From NCBI GenBank assembly GCA_947472795.1, contig CANJBL010000001.1, positions 124,001 through 188,000 of the forward strand: 64,000 nucleotides of DNA, in the 5' to 3' direction. The notes under the pieces are model-generated. The model was not told the origin of the DNA and searched no databases. It was given only the letters and a program-made list of their open reading frames with translations. Positions 1 through 8,457 of this stretch are shown piece after piece; the stretch's first letter is position 1, and each line of letters starts with the position of its first letter. The position numbers and the translations under genes are program-made. The DNA comes from Fidelibacterota bacterium. GTDB lineage: Bacteria > Pseudomonadota > Alphaproteobacteria > Rhodospirillales > Rhodospirillaceae.

Positions 1-1247
1 CCACCATTTGATGGCGCGGGCGAGACGGTCGGGCGCGGCACGGGGGCTGCGCCACCTTCCAACGATTTTATGGTATCAGCCGGCGTCGGCAGATCGGCCG
101 CATAGGCCATACGCACCAACACCATCTCCACTGCTTGCAACGGCATCGGCGCGGCGCGTGCTTCGCTCAAACCCTTCAGCAGCATCTGCCAGGAGCGGCT
201 CAGCACACCCATGCCCAGCTTCTCGGCCATGACCAGACCGCGTGTCCGTTCGGTCTCGGCGAGCGCGGGATCGGTGGCGCCATCGGGGGCCACCTTCATG
301 CGCGTGAGCCAATGCACCAGCTCCAGCAGATCCTGCAGCACGACAACGGGGCTCGCGCCAGCTGCGTATTGCGCGGCCAGTTGATGGAGCGCGGTCTTCA
401 CATCGCCGCGCATGACAGCGTCGAGCAGATCAAACACCAGCGCACGGTCGGCGAGGCCCAGCATGTCGCGCACGGCGCCCTCGGTGACCTTGCCGCCGCT
501 AGCCTGCGAAATGGACTGATCGAGAAGGGAGAGCCCGTCGCGCGCCGAGCCGTCGGCGGCCCGCGCGATCAAAGCGAGCGCGCCCTCATCAACACTGGCG
601 CCTTCGCGTTTGCTGATCTCAGCGAACAGCGTCTGCAGATCCTTGCTCTCGATGCGGCGCAGATCAAAACGCTGGCAACGCGACAGCACGGTCACCGGCA
701 CCTTGCGGATTTCGGTGGTGGCGAAAATGAACTTCACATGCTCCGGCGGCTCTTCCAGCGTCTTCAACAACGCATTGAAGGCCTTCTCCGAGAGCATGTG
801 CACTTCGTCGACGATGTAGATTTTGTAGCGTGCCGAAGTGGGGCGATACCGCACACCCTCGAGCAGTTCGCGGATGTCATCGATGCCGGTGCGGCTGGCG
901 GCATCCATCTCCAGCACATCCACATGGCGGTCTTCGGCGATGGCCGTGCAATGCACGCACACACCACAGGGGGCCGGCGTCGGCCCGCCCTTGCCGTCGG
1001 CGCCAACACAGTTGAGGGCGCGGGCGATGAGCCGGGCGGTGGTGGTTTTACCCACGCCGCGCACACCGGTCAGCATGTAGCCCTGGGCCAGGCGGCCGGA
1101 GGTGATGGCGTTGGTCAGGGTGCGCACGAGCGCATCCTGACCGATCAGCTGGGTAAAGGTGGTGGGGCGATATTTGCGCGCGAGAACCCGGTAAGCATCT
1201 GCGGCACCTGCATTTTCTGACCGATCGGCGGAGGTGCGGTCGGTCAC
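1..1247 (-). CDS. dnaX: DNA polymerase III subunit gamma/tau, partial (C-terminus outside window)
   Basis: Clamp-loader ATPase of the replicative polymerase. I translated the minus strand from a GTG at 1247; the frame stays open to the left edge, so about 415 N-terminal residues are present and the C-terminal tau part is missing. Visible motifs are the YRVLARKYRP start of the family, a Walker A GVRGVGKTT near residues 61-69, zinc-binding cysteines at about 80, 94, 97 and 100, and a Walker B DEVH near 147-150. An in-frame TAA lies a few codons upstream of the GTG, which limits start choice; AGGA about 11 nt upstream is a loose Shine-Dalgarno (SD). The gene lies just downstream of the SRP RNA on the same strand, a frequent alphaproteobacterial arrangement. 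Confidence 0.93.
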   Translation of the reverse strand, partial: MTDRTSADRSENAGAADAYRVLARKYRPTTFTQLIGQDALVRTLTNAITSGRLAQGYMLTGVRGVGKTTTARLIARALNCVGADGKGGPTPAPCGVCVHCTAIAEDRHVDVLEMDAASRTGIDDIRELLEGVRYRPTSARYKIYIVDEVHMLSEKAFNALLKTLEEPPEHVKFIFATTEIRKVPVTVLSRCQRFDLRRIESKDLQTLFAEISKREGASVDEGALALIARAADGSARDGLSLLDQSISQASGGKVTEGAVRDMLGLADRALVFDLLDAVMRGDVKTALHQLAAQYAAGASPVVVLQDLLELVHWLTRMKVAPDGATDPALAETERTRGLVMAEKLGMGVLSRSWQMLLKGLSEARAAPMPLQAVEMVLVRMAYAADLPTPADTIKSLEGGAAPVPRPTVSPAPSNG

Positions 1248-1289
1248 GGGCGCGGGCGTCCTGGCTTAAAGAGTGTGCGGCGGAAAGGG

Positions 1290-1390
1290 TGAGAGACTGG
1301 ACAGCGACCCGCACCGAAACTCGTTACGGCTGCTTCCTTCCGGACCTGACCGGGTTGGCGAGGGGTACGTCCACCGCCAGCCTCTCGAGG
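1290..1390 (-). ncRNA. ffs: Small signal recognition particle RNA (4.5S-type)
   Basis: The minus strand carries the nearly invariant SRP domain IV core GGTCAGGTCCGGAAGGAAGC (within about 1337-1360) that binds the Ffh M domain. Flanking halves pair into one long hairpin: GAGAGGCTGG at the 5' end matches CCAGTCTCTC at the 3' end. Ends are estimated from this pairing and from a promoter-like -10 just upstream, so they may be off by several bases. It acts with Ffh (52734-54182) and FtsY (56811-57770) in co-translational targeting of membrane proteins. Confidence 0.92.
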
Positions 1391-1395
1391 GTCAC

Positions 1396-1424
1396 TATAT
1401 CAGATGTTCTGCGGGGCCATGCAA
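1396..1424 (-). promoter_or_regulatory. ffs promoter: Putative sigma-70 type promoter of the SRP RNA
   Basis: On the minus strand TTGCAT (1419-1424) and GATATA (1396-1401) are separated by 17 nt. This would place the transcript start near 1389, where the SRP RNA helix begins. The -35 matches the consensus only partly. Confidence 0.4.
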
Positions 1425-1451
1425 GCCCGGCCAGAGGTTCATTTCAGGACT

Positions 1452-1480
1452 GCCAACCAATTCCAGGGGTTGGCTTTTTT
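1452..1480 (+). terminator. Rho-independent terminator-like hairpin upstream of gpmI
   Basis: GCCAACC (1452-1458) pairs perfectly with GGTTGGC (1468-1474) over a 9-nt loop and is followed at once by six T residues (1475-1480). The T-run is on the plus strand only, so it is oriented towards gpmI, yet no plus-strand gene precedes it in the window. It may be a leader attenuator or the end of a short unannotated transcript. Confidence 0.55.
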
Positions 1481-1565
1481 GCGGTTGCAAGCAAAGGGCG
1501 AAGCGGTCAAAAACCCTGGCATGTCCTGGCCTCAAAGGGGCCAAGCGCTTATATAGTCAGGCAGC

Positions 1566-3140
1566 ATGAGCACACCCGCCCACACGCGCCCCAAACCCCT
1601 GATTCTCTGCATCCTCGACGGCTGGGGATATAGGGCGGAAAAGCAAGATAACGCCATCGCCCAGGCCCGCATGCCGACCTGGGACCACCTGCTGGCCACC
1701 TACCCCCATGCCCTTCTGGAAACCAGCGGACTCGACGTCGGCCTGCCCCAAGGGCAGATGGGCAACTCCGAGGTGGGCCATATGAACATCGGCGGCGGAC
1801 GGGTCATGACCCAGGAATTGCCGCGAATCGACATCGCCGTGGAAGACGGCAGCCTCGCCCGGAACCCGGACCTGCAAGATTTCATCGCCAAACTGAAGGC
1901 CAGCGGCGGCACCAGCCACCTGCTTGGTCTCGTTTCACCGGGCGGCGTGCATTCGCACCAGGACCATCTCGCGGCTCTCGCGCGAATCGTCGATGGCGCC
2001 GGCGTGCCCGTGCGCATTCATGCTTTTCTTGATGGCCGCGATACGCCGCCGTCGTCCGCGTCTGGATTCATGGAAAAATTCCTCGGCGATTTGAAAGGTC
2101 TCAAGGACACCAAGATCGCCACCGTCGGCGGGCGCTACTACGGCATGGACCGCGACAAGCGCTGGGAACGTGTCGAGAAGGCATATGACGCTGCTGTTGA
2201 TGCGAAAGGCGCCACCGCATCCGATCCGCTCGCAGCTATCAAAGCGTCATACGCCAACAAAGTCACCGACGAGTTCATGATCCCCGCCGTTATGCCGGGC
2301 TACAGCGGCATGAAGAACGGCGACGGCGTGCTCATGGGCAACTTCCGCGCCGACCGTGCGCGCCAGATCCTGACCGCGCTGCTCGATCCTGCTTTCAACG
2401 GCTTCGCGCGCGCGCGCGTGGTGAAGTTCGCCGCCGCCACGGGCTTCGTGAAATATTCCGACGCGCATGCTGCCTTCATGACGGCCATGTTCAAGCCGCA
2501 ACCCTCCGACAACACCCTGGGCGAGATCATCAGCCGCGCCGGTTTGACGCAGCTGCGCATCGCCGAGACCGAGAAGTACGCGCACGTCACTTTCTTCTTC
2601 AACGGCGGCGAGGAAAAAGAATTTCCCGGCGAGAGCCGCATCATGGTGCCGAGCCCCAAGGTCGCCACCTACGATCTGCAGCCCGAGATGTCGGCGAGTG
2701 AAGTGACCGACAAGATCGTCGATGCCGTGGAGAAACAGCACTTCGACGTCATCGTCGTCAACTACGCCAACGGCGACATGGTGGGCCACACCGGCATCCT
2801 GGCGGCGGCCGTCAAAGCCGCCGAGACCATCGACGGGTGCTTGAAGCGCCTGGAAGACGCCGTGAAGAAGAGCGGCGGCACGCTGCTGATCTCTGCCGAT
2901 CACGGTAATCTTGAGATGATGAAAGATCCCAAAACCCACGAGCCGCACACGCAGCACACCGTGGGCGAAGTACCGGTGGTACTGGTGAATGGGCCCGGAA
3001 ACATTGATCATCTGAACAATGGCCGCCTTGCCGATCTCGCGCCGACCGTGCTGCAACTCTTGGGGCTCGCGCAGCCGCAACAAATGACCGGCCACTCTTT
3101 GTTGGCGGTTAAGCCGAATGCACACCGTGCGTCGGCCTGA
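1566..3140 (+). CDS. gpmI: 2,3-bisphosphoglycerate-independent phosphoglycerate mutase
   Basis: Glycolytic/gluconeogenic enzyme interconverting 3- and 2-phosphoglycerate with two Mn ions; cytosolic. The 524 residues match the usual family length (about 510-520). Visible are the N-terminal metal motif LDGWG (18-21), the phospho-serine motif GNSEVGHMN with Ser68, DGRDTPP, FRADRARQ, and the C-terminal metal-binding NGDMVGHTG and ADHGN. The start ATG follows a weak SD. It is first in a plus-strand series; the next gene starts 23 bp before its stop, so the two are probably cotranscribed and translationally coupled. Confidence 0.96.
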   Translation: MSTPAHTRPKPLILCILDGWGYRAEKQDNAIAQARMPTWDHLLATYPHALLETSGLDVGLPQGQMGNSEVGHMNIGGGRVMTQELPRIDIAVEDGSLARNPDLQDFIAKLKASGGTSHLLGLVSPGGVHSHQDHLAALARIVDGAGVPVRIHAFLDGRDTPPSSASGFMEKFLGDLKGLKDTKIATVGGRYYGMDRDKRWERVEKAYDAAVDAKGATASDPLAAIKASYANKVTDEFMIPAVMPGYSGMKNGDGVLMGNFRADRARQILTALLDPAFNGFARARVVKFAAATGFVKYSDAHAAFMTAMFKPQPSDNTLGEIISRAGLTQLRIAETEKYAHVTFFFNGGEEKEFPGESRIMVPSPKVATYDLQPEMSASEVTDKIVDAVEKQHFDVIVVNYANGDMVGHTGILAAAVKAAETIDGCLKRLEDAVKKSGGTLLISADHGNLEMMKDPKTHEPHTQHTVGEVPVVLVNGPGNIDHLNNGRLADLAPTVLQLLGLAQPQQMTGHSLLAVKPNAHRASA

Positions 3141-4518
3141 ATATTTCTCGCGAAAATTTCTGGCGCTGTGCGCGGCGCTTACAGCTTTTTCTATTCCAGT
3201 TTCTATTCCGGCACGCGCGCAAGACGCAGCGCCCGACCCCGCGAAATTGAAATCCCTCGAACGCGATCTTCGACAGATTCAAAGCGAGCGCGACAAACTC
3301 CAAAATCAAACCGCCGCCTCGGCGCGCGCGCTGGAAGCGATCCGCGCCGACACCATCACGACGGCCAAGGAGATTCAAGACCAGGAGCATTCACTCACAC
3401 TCTTGGAAACGCGCGTCGCCGAATTGGAGACGGACTCACAGCGCCTGACCAAAGCGCTCGGCCGGCGCGACGTGCAGATGGTGGAGGTGCTGCTAGCCAT
3501 CGAACGACTAGCCTTGCGCCCCACCGACGCGCTGACGCTGAGCCCGCTGTCTCCCAGCGATGCGGTGCGCAGCGCGATCCTGCTGCGCTCGGCCTTGCCC
3601 AACATCCGCCAATCTTCGGTCAATCTGCAAGGTGAGCTCAAGGACCTCTACCGCGTCCGCACCGATCTCGTGACCCACAAGGAGCAAGCGGCGGCGGGTG
3701 CGGCAGCCCTTCTCGAGAAACACAAACGCCTCGATGCTCTGGTGCGCGAAAAGGCCGACAAGCACGAAACGCTGCTGGCACTTGGGCAGGACATCAACCA
3801 ACGCATGACCCGCATGGCCCAGGAAGCAGCCGACCTGCGCGCGCTGTTTGCCAAGCTTGCTGAAGAGAAGACCCGGCGTGAAGCCTCGGAACGCCAGCAA
3901 GCCGAACGCCAACAGGCGGAGCGGGAAAAACAGCAAAAGCTCGCTGCCCAACCAGCGCCCCAACCTGCCACTCAGCCCGGCATCACACCTGTGCCCAAAC
4001 CTGGCCCCTCCGCTGACAAACCCGGCAACAAGCCGGCCGAGCGGCAAATGGCATCGCTGCCGCCCTCTTCGAGACCTGGCAATGAAGAAGCTGTAACCCG
4101 CTCCTTCGCCAAGGCGCGTGGTACGCTGCCGTTCCCGGTGGAGGGCAAATTAGCCAGCCGCTACGGCGAGGCCTCACAAACGGCGGGAGAAGCCGGGTTA
4201 TTGGCCAAGGGGATCACCATCACCGCCCGCGCCGGCGCGCAGGTGGTGGCGCCTTTTGACGGAATTGTCGCCTTTGCCGGGCCTTTTCGCGGGTATGGGC
4301 AACTCTTGATCATCGAACATAGCGAGGGATATCATACGCTTCTTGCCGGTATGGGGCGTATCGACGGCGTAGTCGGACAACGCGTTCTCGCGGGCGAACC
4401 AATCGGTGTAATGGAGGATTCTGGCGCTCCTTCGTTGTACGTTGAGCTGCGCCGGGACGGACAACCCATAAATCCCCTTCCCTGGCTCGCGAGCCGCGCC
4501 GGAAAGAATAACGGTTAG
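3118..4518 (+). CDS. EnvC-like murein hydrolase activator (coiled coil + degenerate LytM/M23 domain)
   Basis: Periplasmic regulator expected to activate septal amidases during cell separation. The 466-aa product has an N-terminal signal peptide (cleavage near the ARAQ at about 33-36), a long coiled-coil region rich in Glu, Gln, Arg and Lys (about 40-270), a Pro/Ala/Gln-rich linker (about 275-340) and a C-terminal LytM domain (about 345-460). In that domain the M23 zinc ligands are not conserved: the HxGxD position reads AKGITIT and the HxH position reads LYVEL. This is what EnvC-type activators show, as opposed to active endopeptidases. It overlaps gpmI by 23 bp and precedes ctpA, a conserved alphaproteobacterial order. 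Confidence 0.88.
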   Translation: MHTVRRPEYFSRKFLALCAALTAFSIPVSIPARAQDAAPDPAKLKSLERDLRQIQSERDKLQNQTAASARALEAIRADTITTAKEIQDQEHSLTLLETRVAELETDSQRLTKALGRRDVQMVEVLLAIERLALRPTDALTLSPLSPSDAVRSAILLRSALPNIRQSSVNLQGELKDLYRVRTDLVTHKEQAAAGAAALLEKHKRLDALVREKADKHETLLALGQDINQRMTRMAQEAADLRALFAKLAEEKTRREASERQQAERQQAEREKQQKLAAQPAPQPATQPGITPVPKPGPSADKPGNKPAERQMASLPPSSRPGNEEAVTRSFAKARGTLPFPVEGKLASRYGEASQTAGEAGLLAKGITITARAGAQVVAPFDGIVAFAGPFRGYGQLLIIEHSEGYHTLLAGMGRIDGVVGQRVLAGEPIGVMEDSGAPSLYVELRRDGQPINPLPWLASRAGKNNG

Positions 4519-4591
4519 ACTTTTTACCTTTAGAAATCTGCCTCTCGAAATTTAGCCTGTCGCACATCCCTTCACGAACGGTGTCACCAAA

Positions 4592-5992
4592 ATGCGCATG
4601 AAACTCCTCGCCGGTGCTGCGGTCCTGGCTCTCGCTTTCGCCTTCAATGGCGCGGCACCCTCCCACGCCGCCGAGGTCAAAGGCGCGAAGTTCTCGGAAG
4701 ATACTTACAAGTATCTCGAACTTTTCGGCGATGTGTTCGAGCGCGTGCGCAAGGACTACGTGGAAGAGGTTTCCGACCAGACGCTGCTCGAGAACGCCAT
4801 CAACGGCATGCTCACCTCACTTGATCCGCACTCGGCCTACATGCCCGCCAAGGGCTTCCAGGACATGCAGGAGCAAACCAAGGGTGAGTTCGGTGGTCTC
4901 GGCATCGAAGTCACTATGGAAGGCGGCATCGTGAAGGTGGTCTCGCCCATCGATGACACACCGGCGTCCAAGGCCGGCGTGCAACCCGGCGACTTCATCA
5001 TCGCCATCGACGGCAAGCCCGCAATTGGCCTGACGCTGAACGACGCGGTCGACAAGATGCGCGGGCCCATCAACAGCTCGATCACGCTGACACTGCGCCG
5101 CATTGGCGCCGATCCCTTCGATGTGAAACTGACGCGCGCCGTCATCGCCGTGCAGTCGGTCTCAAGCCGCGCTGAAGGCGACATTGGTTACATCCGCCTC
5201 TCCGGCTTCACCGAGAAGACCCAGACCGGCCTCGACAAAGCCATCAAGGACCTGAAGGCAAAAATCGGCGCCGACAAGATCAAAGGCTACGTGCTTGACC
5301 TGCGCAACAATCCGGGCGGCTTGCTCGATCAGGCTGTCTCAGTCTCCGACACTTTCCTCGATCACGGTGAGATCGTCTCCACGCGCAGCCGCCGTGCCGA
5401 AGAAACGCAGCGCTATAATGCGAAGCCCGGTGACGAGATCGACGGCAAGCCCATGGTGGTTCTCATCAACGACGGCTCCGCCTCGGCGTCGGAAATTGTC
5501 GCCGGTGCTCTACAAGATCATGGCCGCGCCATCATGCTCGGCACCAAGAGCTTCGGCAAAGGCTCGGTGCAGACCATCATCCCGCTACAACGTGGCGAAA
5601 GCGCCATGCGCCTGACCACCGCGCGTTATTTCACGCCGAGCGGCCGTTCGATCCAGGCCAAAGGCATCGTACCGGACATCGAAGTGGAACAGGCCAAGCT
5701 CGAGCCCATCGAACAGCGCGGCTTCCGCCGGGCCGAAGGCGACCTGAAGGGCGCGCTCACGAATCCGGATGATGCGAAGAACGCCGCCAAGGCCCCTGCG
5801 AAAGATGCCGCGAAGCCCAACGGCAACGGTCCCGCCGCGCCGGCCAACGCGCCGCCGCCGCCGGGCGCCAACGCCGATCCCAACAAGAAGCCCGAAGAGA
5901 AGCAGGCCGCGGTGGACCAGGACTACCAGCTCCGCCGCGCGCTCGACCTCTTGCAAGGCATATCGCTCTATCAGAAAGCCGCCTCTAACTAG
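4592..5992 (+). CDS. ctpA: Carboxyl-terminal processing protease, S41 family
   Basis: Periplasmic serine protease that trims or degrades exported proteins from the C-terminus. The 466-aa sequence begins with a signal peptide (MRMKLLAGAAVLALAFAF...), followed by a PDZ domain (about 95-180) and the S41 catalytic core. The catalytic serine lies in the GSASASE motif (about 295-301) and the catalytic lysine is Lys323 in SFGKGSVQ. The C-terminal 90 residues are Ala/Pro/Lys-rich and low in complexity. Met1 or Met3 could be the start. It lies between the EnvC-like gene and the YibQ-like gene, suggesting linked roles in envelope remodelling. Confidence 0.94.
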   Translation: MRMKLLAGAAVLALAFAFNGAAPSHAAEVKGAKFSEDTYKYLELFGDVFERVRKDYVEEVSDQTLLENAINGMLTSLDPHSAYMPAKGFQDMQEQTKGEFGGLGIEVTMEGGIVKVVSPIDDTPASKAGVQPGDFIIAIDGKPAIGLTLNDAVDKMRGPINSSITLTLRRIGADPFDVKLTRAVIAVQSVSSRAEGDIGYIRLSGFTEKTQTGLDKAIKDLKAKIGADKIKGYVLDLRNNPGGLLDQAVSVSDTFLDHGEIVSTRSRRAEETQRYNAKPGDEIDGKPMVVLINDGSASASEIVAGALQDHGRAIMLGTKSFGKGSVQTIIPLQRGESAMRLTTARYFTPSGRSIQAKGIVPDIEVEQAKLEPIEQRGFRRAEGDLKGALTNPDDAKNAAKAPAKDAAKPNGNGPAAPANAPPPPGANADPNKKPEEKQAAVDQDYQLRRALDLLQGISLYQKAASN

Positions 5993-6122
5993 CGCCGGTC
6001 TCGACGCGCCGGGCACACATCCGGCGCCTTAAGAGGGTATTAAGGGCTGGCCGCGTACAACACAGTCGGGCAATTGTGTGACCCGCCTTATGGATAGGCG
6101 CGGGTTTAAGCCGGAGGATGGC

Positions 6123-7817
6123 ATGGGTCTCAGAGATCTCTTCCGCCGTGGCGACAGCGATGCGGTGAAGGATCCCTTCAGTGGTGGGAGTGAAGACTTC
6201 TACGACGAAGGCGAATCCCGCTTTGCCGGCAAAGGCCCCAAGATTGCCCTCGCCGCCAGTGGCGTGCTGTTCCTTGCTTTGGTCGGCGGCGTCGCGGCGA
6301 TATTCATGACCGGCGACAAGACCGCCTCCACCGTGCCCATGACCGGCAGCTTCGCCGACCTGCAGGTGGAAGAGGACGCGGCCACGCCCGCTGCCGCTCC
6401 GGGCGCAGCTCCCGCCGCCAAGGCTCCCGTTATCGCCGATGCGACAGCGGCCACAGACCGTTCCGTCTCCCGCCGCCCTTGGCTTGAAACAACCGCCGCG
6501 CCTGCCGCCGCAACACCGCCGCGTCTCGGCGTGACCGACACCACCCCGCCCAAAGGCGCGATCACACCCGTCACACCTCCTGCCGCCAAGACGCCGCCCG
6601 CCGCAGCTCCCGCTCCACCCGTCAAAGTCGCTGAAGCGCCCAAAGCACCCGAAGCCAAACCGGCGGCAGCGCCCGCCACCGCTGCGAAACCAGCGGAAAT
6701 CAAAACTGCCGAAGCCAAGCCCACCGAGACAAAGCCCGCCGAGACAAAACCGGGTGAGACAAAACCTGCGGCAACAACGGCTGCGGCGACAAAGCCCGCG
6801 GAAACGAAAACCGCCGGCATGATGGCGCCCCCCGCCGCGACGACGCCGTCCATGCCCGCTGGCACAGCCATGAAGCCCGTATCCCTGCCGCCGTCCGATA
6901 TGAAGATTGCAGAGGACGTCGTCGATCCCACCAAAGACATCGGCGGCATTCCCGCCTTGAAGGCGTCCGGCGAAGTGCCAGGTGCTCCGCGCCTCTACGA
7001 TCTACCCAAAGGCGCCGATACGGGCCCGGCCGTCGCCGGCGGACGCCCGCGCCTTGTCGAACCGCCGCTGCCGCCCACGGACAAGATTGCGGTTGCCGCA
7101 CCTCCGCCGCGCTATGCCAGCCTTACCGACGTGAAGAAAGACGCCGCGCCGCCAGCAGCCACCGGCGCGAAGGTCGCTTTTGTTGTCGATGGTCTTGGTC
7201 TCAGCCAGAGCGCGACCGACGCGGCCATCAACAAACTGCCGGCGTCCGTCACGCTCGCCTTCAGCCCCTACGCCCGCGATTTGAAGAAGTGGATGGAGAA
7301 GGCAAAGGCAAAAGGCCACGAGGTGCTGATCGAAGTGCCCATGGAGAGCAAGCAATTCCCCGCCGATGATCCGGGCCCGTTGGGTCTACTCACCAGCGCC
7401 GAGCCCAAAGAGAACCAAGAGCGTCTGGAGACCATCCTGAAAGCGTCTGCAGGTGCCATCGGCGTACTCGACGACATGGGCAGCAAGTTCCGTGAATCCG
7501 GCGAGCACATCAATCCGTTCTTCGCCAGGCTGAAGCAATCCAACCTGTTCTACGTGCAGGGTACGCCCGGCGTGCGCGTCGGCGAAGCAACTGTGCCCAC
7601 GGCCATATCCGACGTCGTCATCGACGAACGGCCCTTCCGCGCCGCCATCGATGCGCGTTTGGATTACGCCGAACGCCTCGCCAAGTATCAAGGCAGCGCG
7701 GTTGCTTCGGTCAGCGCCAAGCCCGTGAGCTTTGAGCGCTTGGTGCTGTGGCTCGAGCAGGCCCAGAAGAAGGGCGTGACCCTGGCGCCCATCAGCCAAG
7801 TCCTGATCAAGCAGTAA
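6123..7817 (+). CDS. Divergent polysaccharide deacetylase family protein (YibQ-like), membrane anchored
   Basis: 564 residues. The start was set to ATG 6123 (MGLRDLFRRGD) because GGAGG lies 5-6 nt upstream; an in-frame GTG at 6078 lacks a comparable site. Domains: short cytosolic N-terminus, one membrane segment (about 38-64, ALAASGVLFLALVGGVAAIF), a roughly 270-residue Ala/Pro/Lys linker with repeated AKP-xETKP units (about 195-250), and a C-terminal divergent polysaccharide deacetylase domain (about 345-560) starting VAFVVDGLGLS. Family members are periplasmic with unclear substrates, presumably peptidoglycan-related; here this is inferred from the envC-ctpA neighbourhood. The linker would let the domain span the periplasm. 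Confidence 0.85.
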   Translation: MGLRDLFRRGDSDAVKDPFSGGSEDFYDEGESRFAGKGPKIALAASGVLFLALVGGVAAIFMTGDKTASTVPMTGSFADLQVEEDAATPAAAPGAAPAAKAPVIADATAATDRSVSRRPWLETTAAPAAATPPRLGVTDTTPPKGAITPVTPPAAKTPPAAAPAPPVKVAEAPKAPEAKPAAAPATAAKPAEIKTAEAKPTETKPAETKPGETKPAATTAAATKPAETKTAGMMAPPAATTPSMPAGTAMKPVSLPPSDMKIAEDVVDPTKDIGGIPALKASGEVPGAPRLYDLPKGADTGPAVAGGRPRLVEPPLPPTDKIAVAAPPPRYASLTDVKKDAAPPAATGAKVAFVVDGLGLSQSATDAAINKLPASVTLAFSPYARDLKKWMEKAKAKGHEVLIEVPMESKQFPADDPGPLGLLTSAEPKENQERLETILKASAGAIGVLDDMGSKFRESGEHINPFFARLKQSNLFYVQGTPGVRVGEATVPTAISDVVIDERPFRAAIDARLDYAERLAKYQGSAVASVSAKPVSFERLVLWLEQAQKKGVTLAPISQVLIKQ

Positions 7818-7828
7818 TTGCGCCGCTC

Positions 7829-8350
7829 ATGACTAAACCTTATCGCCGGGGCGTGGGCATTGTTCTCATCAATGCCCAAGGAAAAGTGTTCGTTGCTCAG
7901 CGCATCGATACGAAAGAACCCGCGTGGCAAATGCCGCAGGGCGGGATCGACAAAAGCGAGACACCCCGCGCAGCGGCTTTACGTGAACTCCATGAAGAGA
8001 CCGGCACCGACAAGGCGCGCATCATCGGCGTAACGAAAGCGTGGCTGCGCTACGACTTACCCACCGACCTGCAAAGCAAAGTCTGGAAGGGCAAGTACCG
8101 TGGTCAGGAGCAGAAGTGGTTCCTGATGCGCTTCACGGGCACGGACGCGGATATCAACATCGAGACAGAACATCCCGAATTCTCGGAATGGAAGTGGGCG
8201 GCCTTCACCCACTTGCCACGTTCTATCGTTGGCTTCAAACGCGACATTTACAAACAGGTTGTCGCGGCGTTCAAAGACAAAGTCGCGGGCCTTACCGCAA
8301 AACCTGTGCGCAAAAAATCTGCGAAGAAGAAAAGCAAACGCGGCAGATAA
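7829..8350 (+). CDS. rppH: RNA pyrophosphohydrolase (Nudix)
   Basis: Removes pyrophosphate from the 5' triphosphate of mRNAs and starts their decay. The 173-aa protein has a complete Nudix box (about 39-60; G-x5-E-x7-REL-x-EE-x-G) after the family-typical WQMPQGGID, and a very basic C-terminal tail (KKSAKKKSKR) likely to bind RNA. ATG 7829 was chosen over longer in-frame options because MTKPYRRGVG matches the family N-terminus and the start lies just 11 bp after the yibQ-like stop. Last gene of the gpmI series. Confidence 0.94.
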   Translation: MTKPYRRGVGIVLINAQGKVFVAQRIDTKEPAWQMPQGGIDKSETPRAAALRELHEETGTDKARIIGVTKAWLRYDLPTDLQSKVWKGKYRGQEQKWFLMRFTGTDADINIETEHPEFSEWKWAAFTHLPRSIVGFKRDIYKQVVAAFKDKVAGLTAKPVRKKSAKKKSKRGR

Positions 8351-8419
8351 ATTCCTACCGTCGCCCTGGGATTCATTCTCAGGGCCCAGAGCAATAAATC
8401 ACGACTCTTCGGATTTACT

Positions 8420-8449
8420 CTGGATCCTGGGGACAAGCCCCAGGATGAC
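8420..8449. repeat. Dispersed 30-nt palindromic repeat, copy A
   Basis: CTGGATCCTGGGG (8420-8432), ACAAG loop, CCCCAGGATGAC (8438-8449): a 9-bp perfect stem with a 5-nt loop. The same 30-nt frame recurs at 23432-23461 with paired changes in the stem. It lies between the convergent rppH and ferritin-like genes and could act as a bidirectional transcript-end structure; there is no U-run. Confidence 0.7.
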
Positions 8450-8457
8450 TCCGCAGA

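Noticed and set aside
135-1220. Long plus-strand open frame opposite dnaX
   Set aside because: The minus frame carries all DnaX motifs; the plus frame is a codon-bias mirror with no recognisable domain.
3118-4518. Active M23 metallopeptidase
   Set aside because: Zinc ligands of the LytM domain are missing, so EnvC-like activator is the better call.
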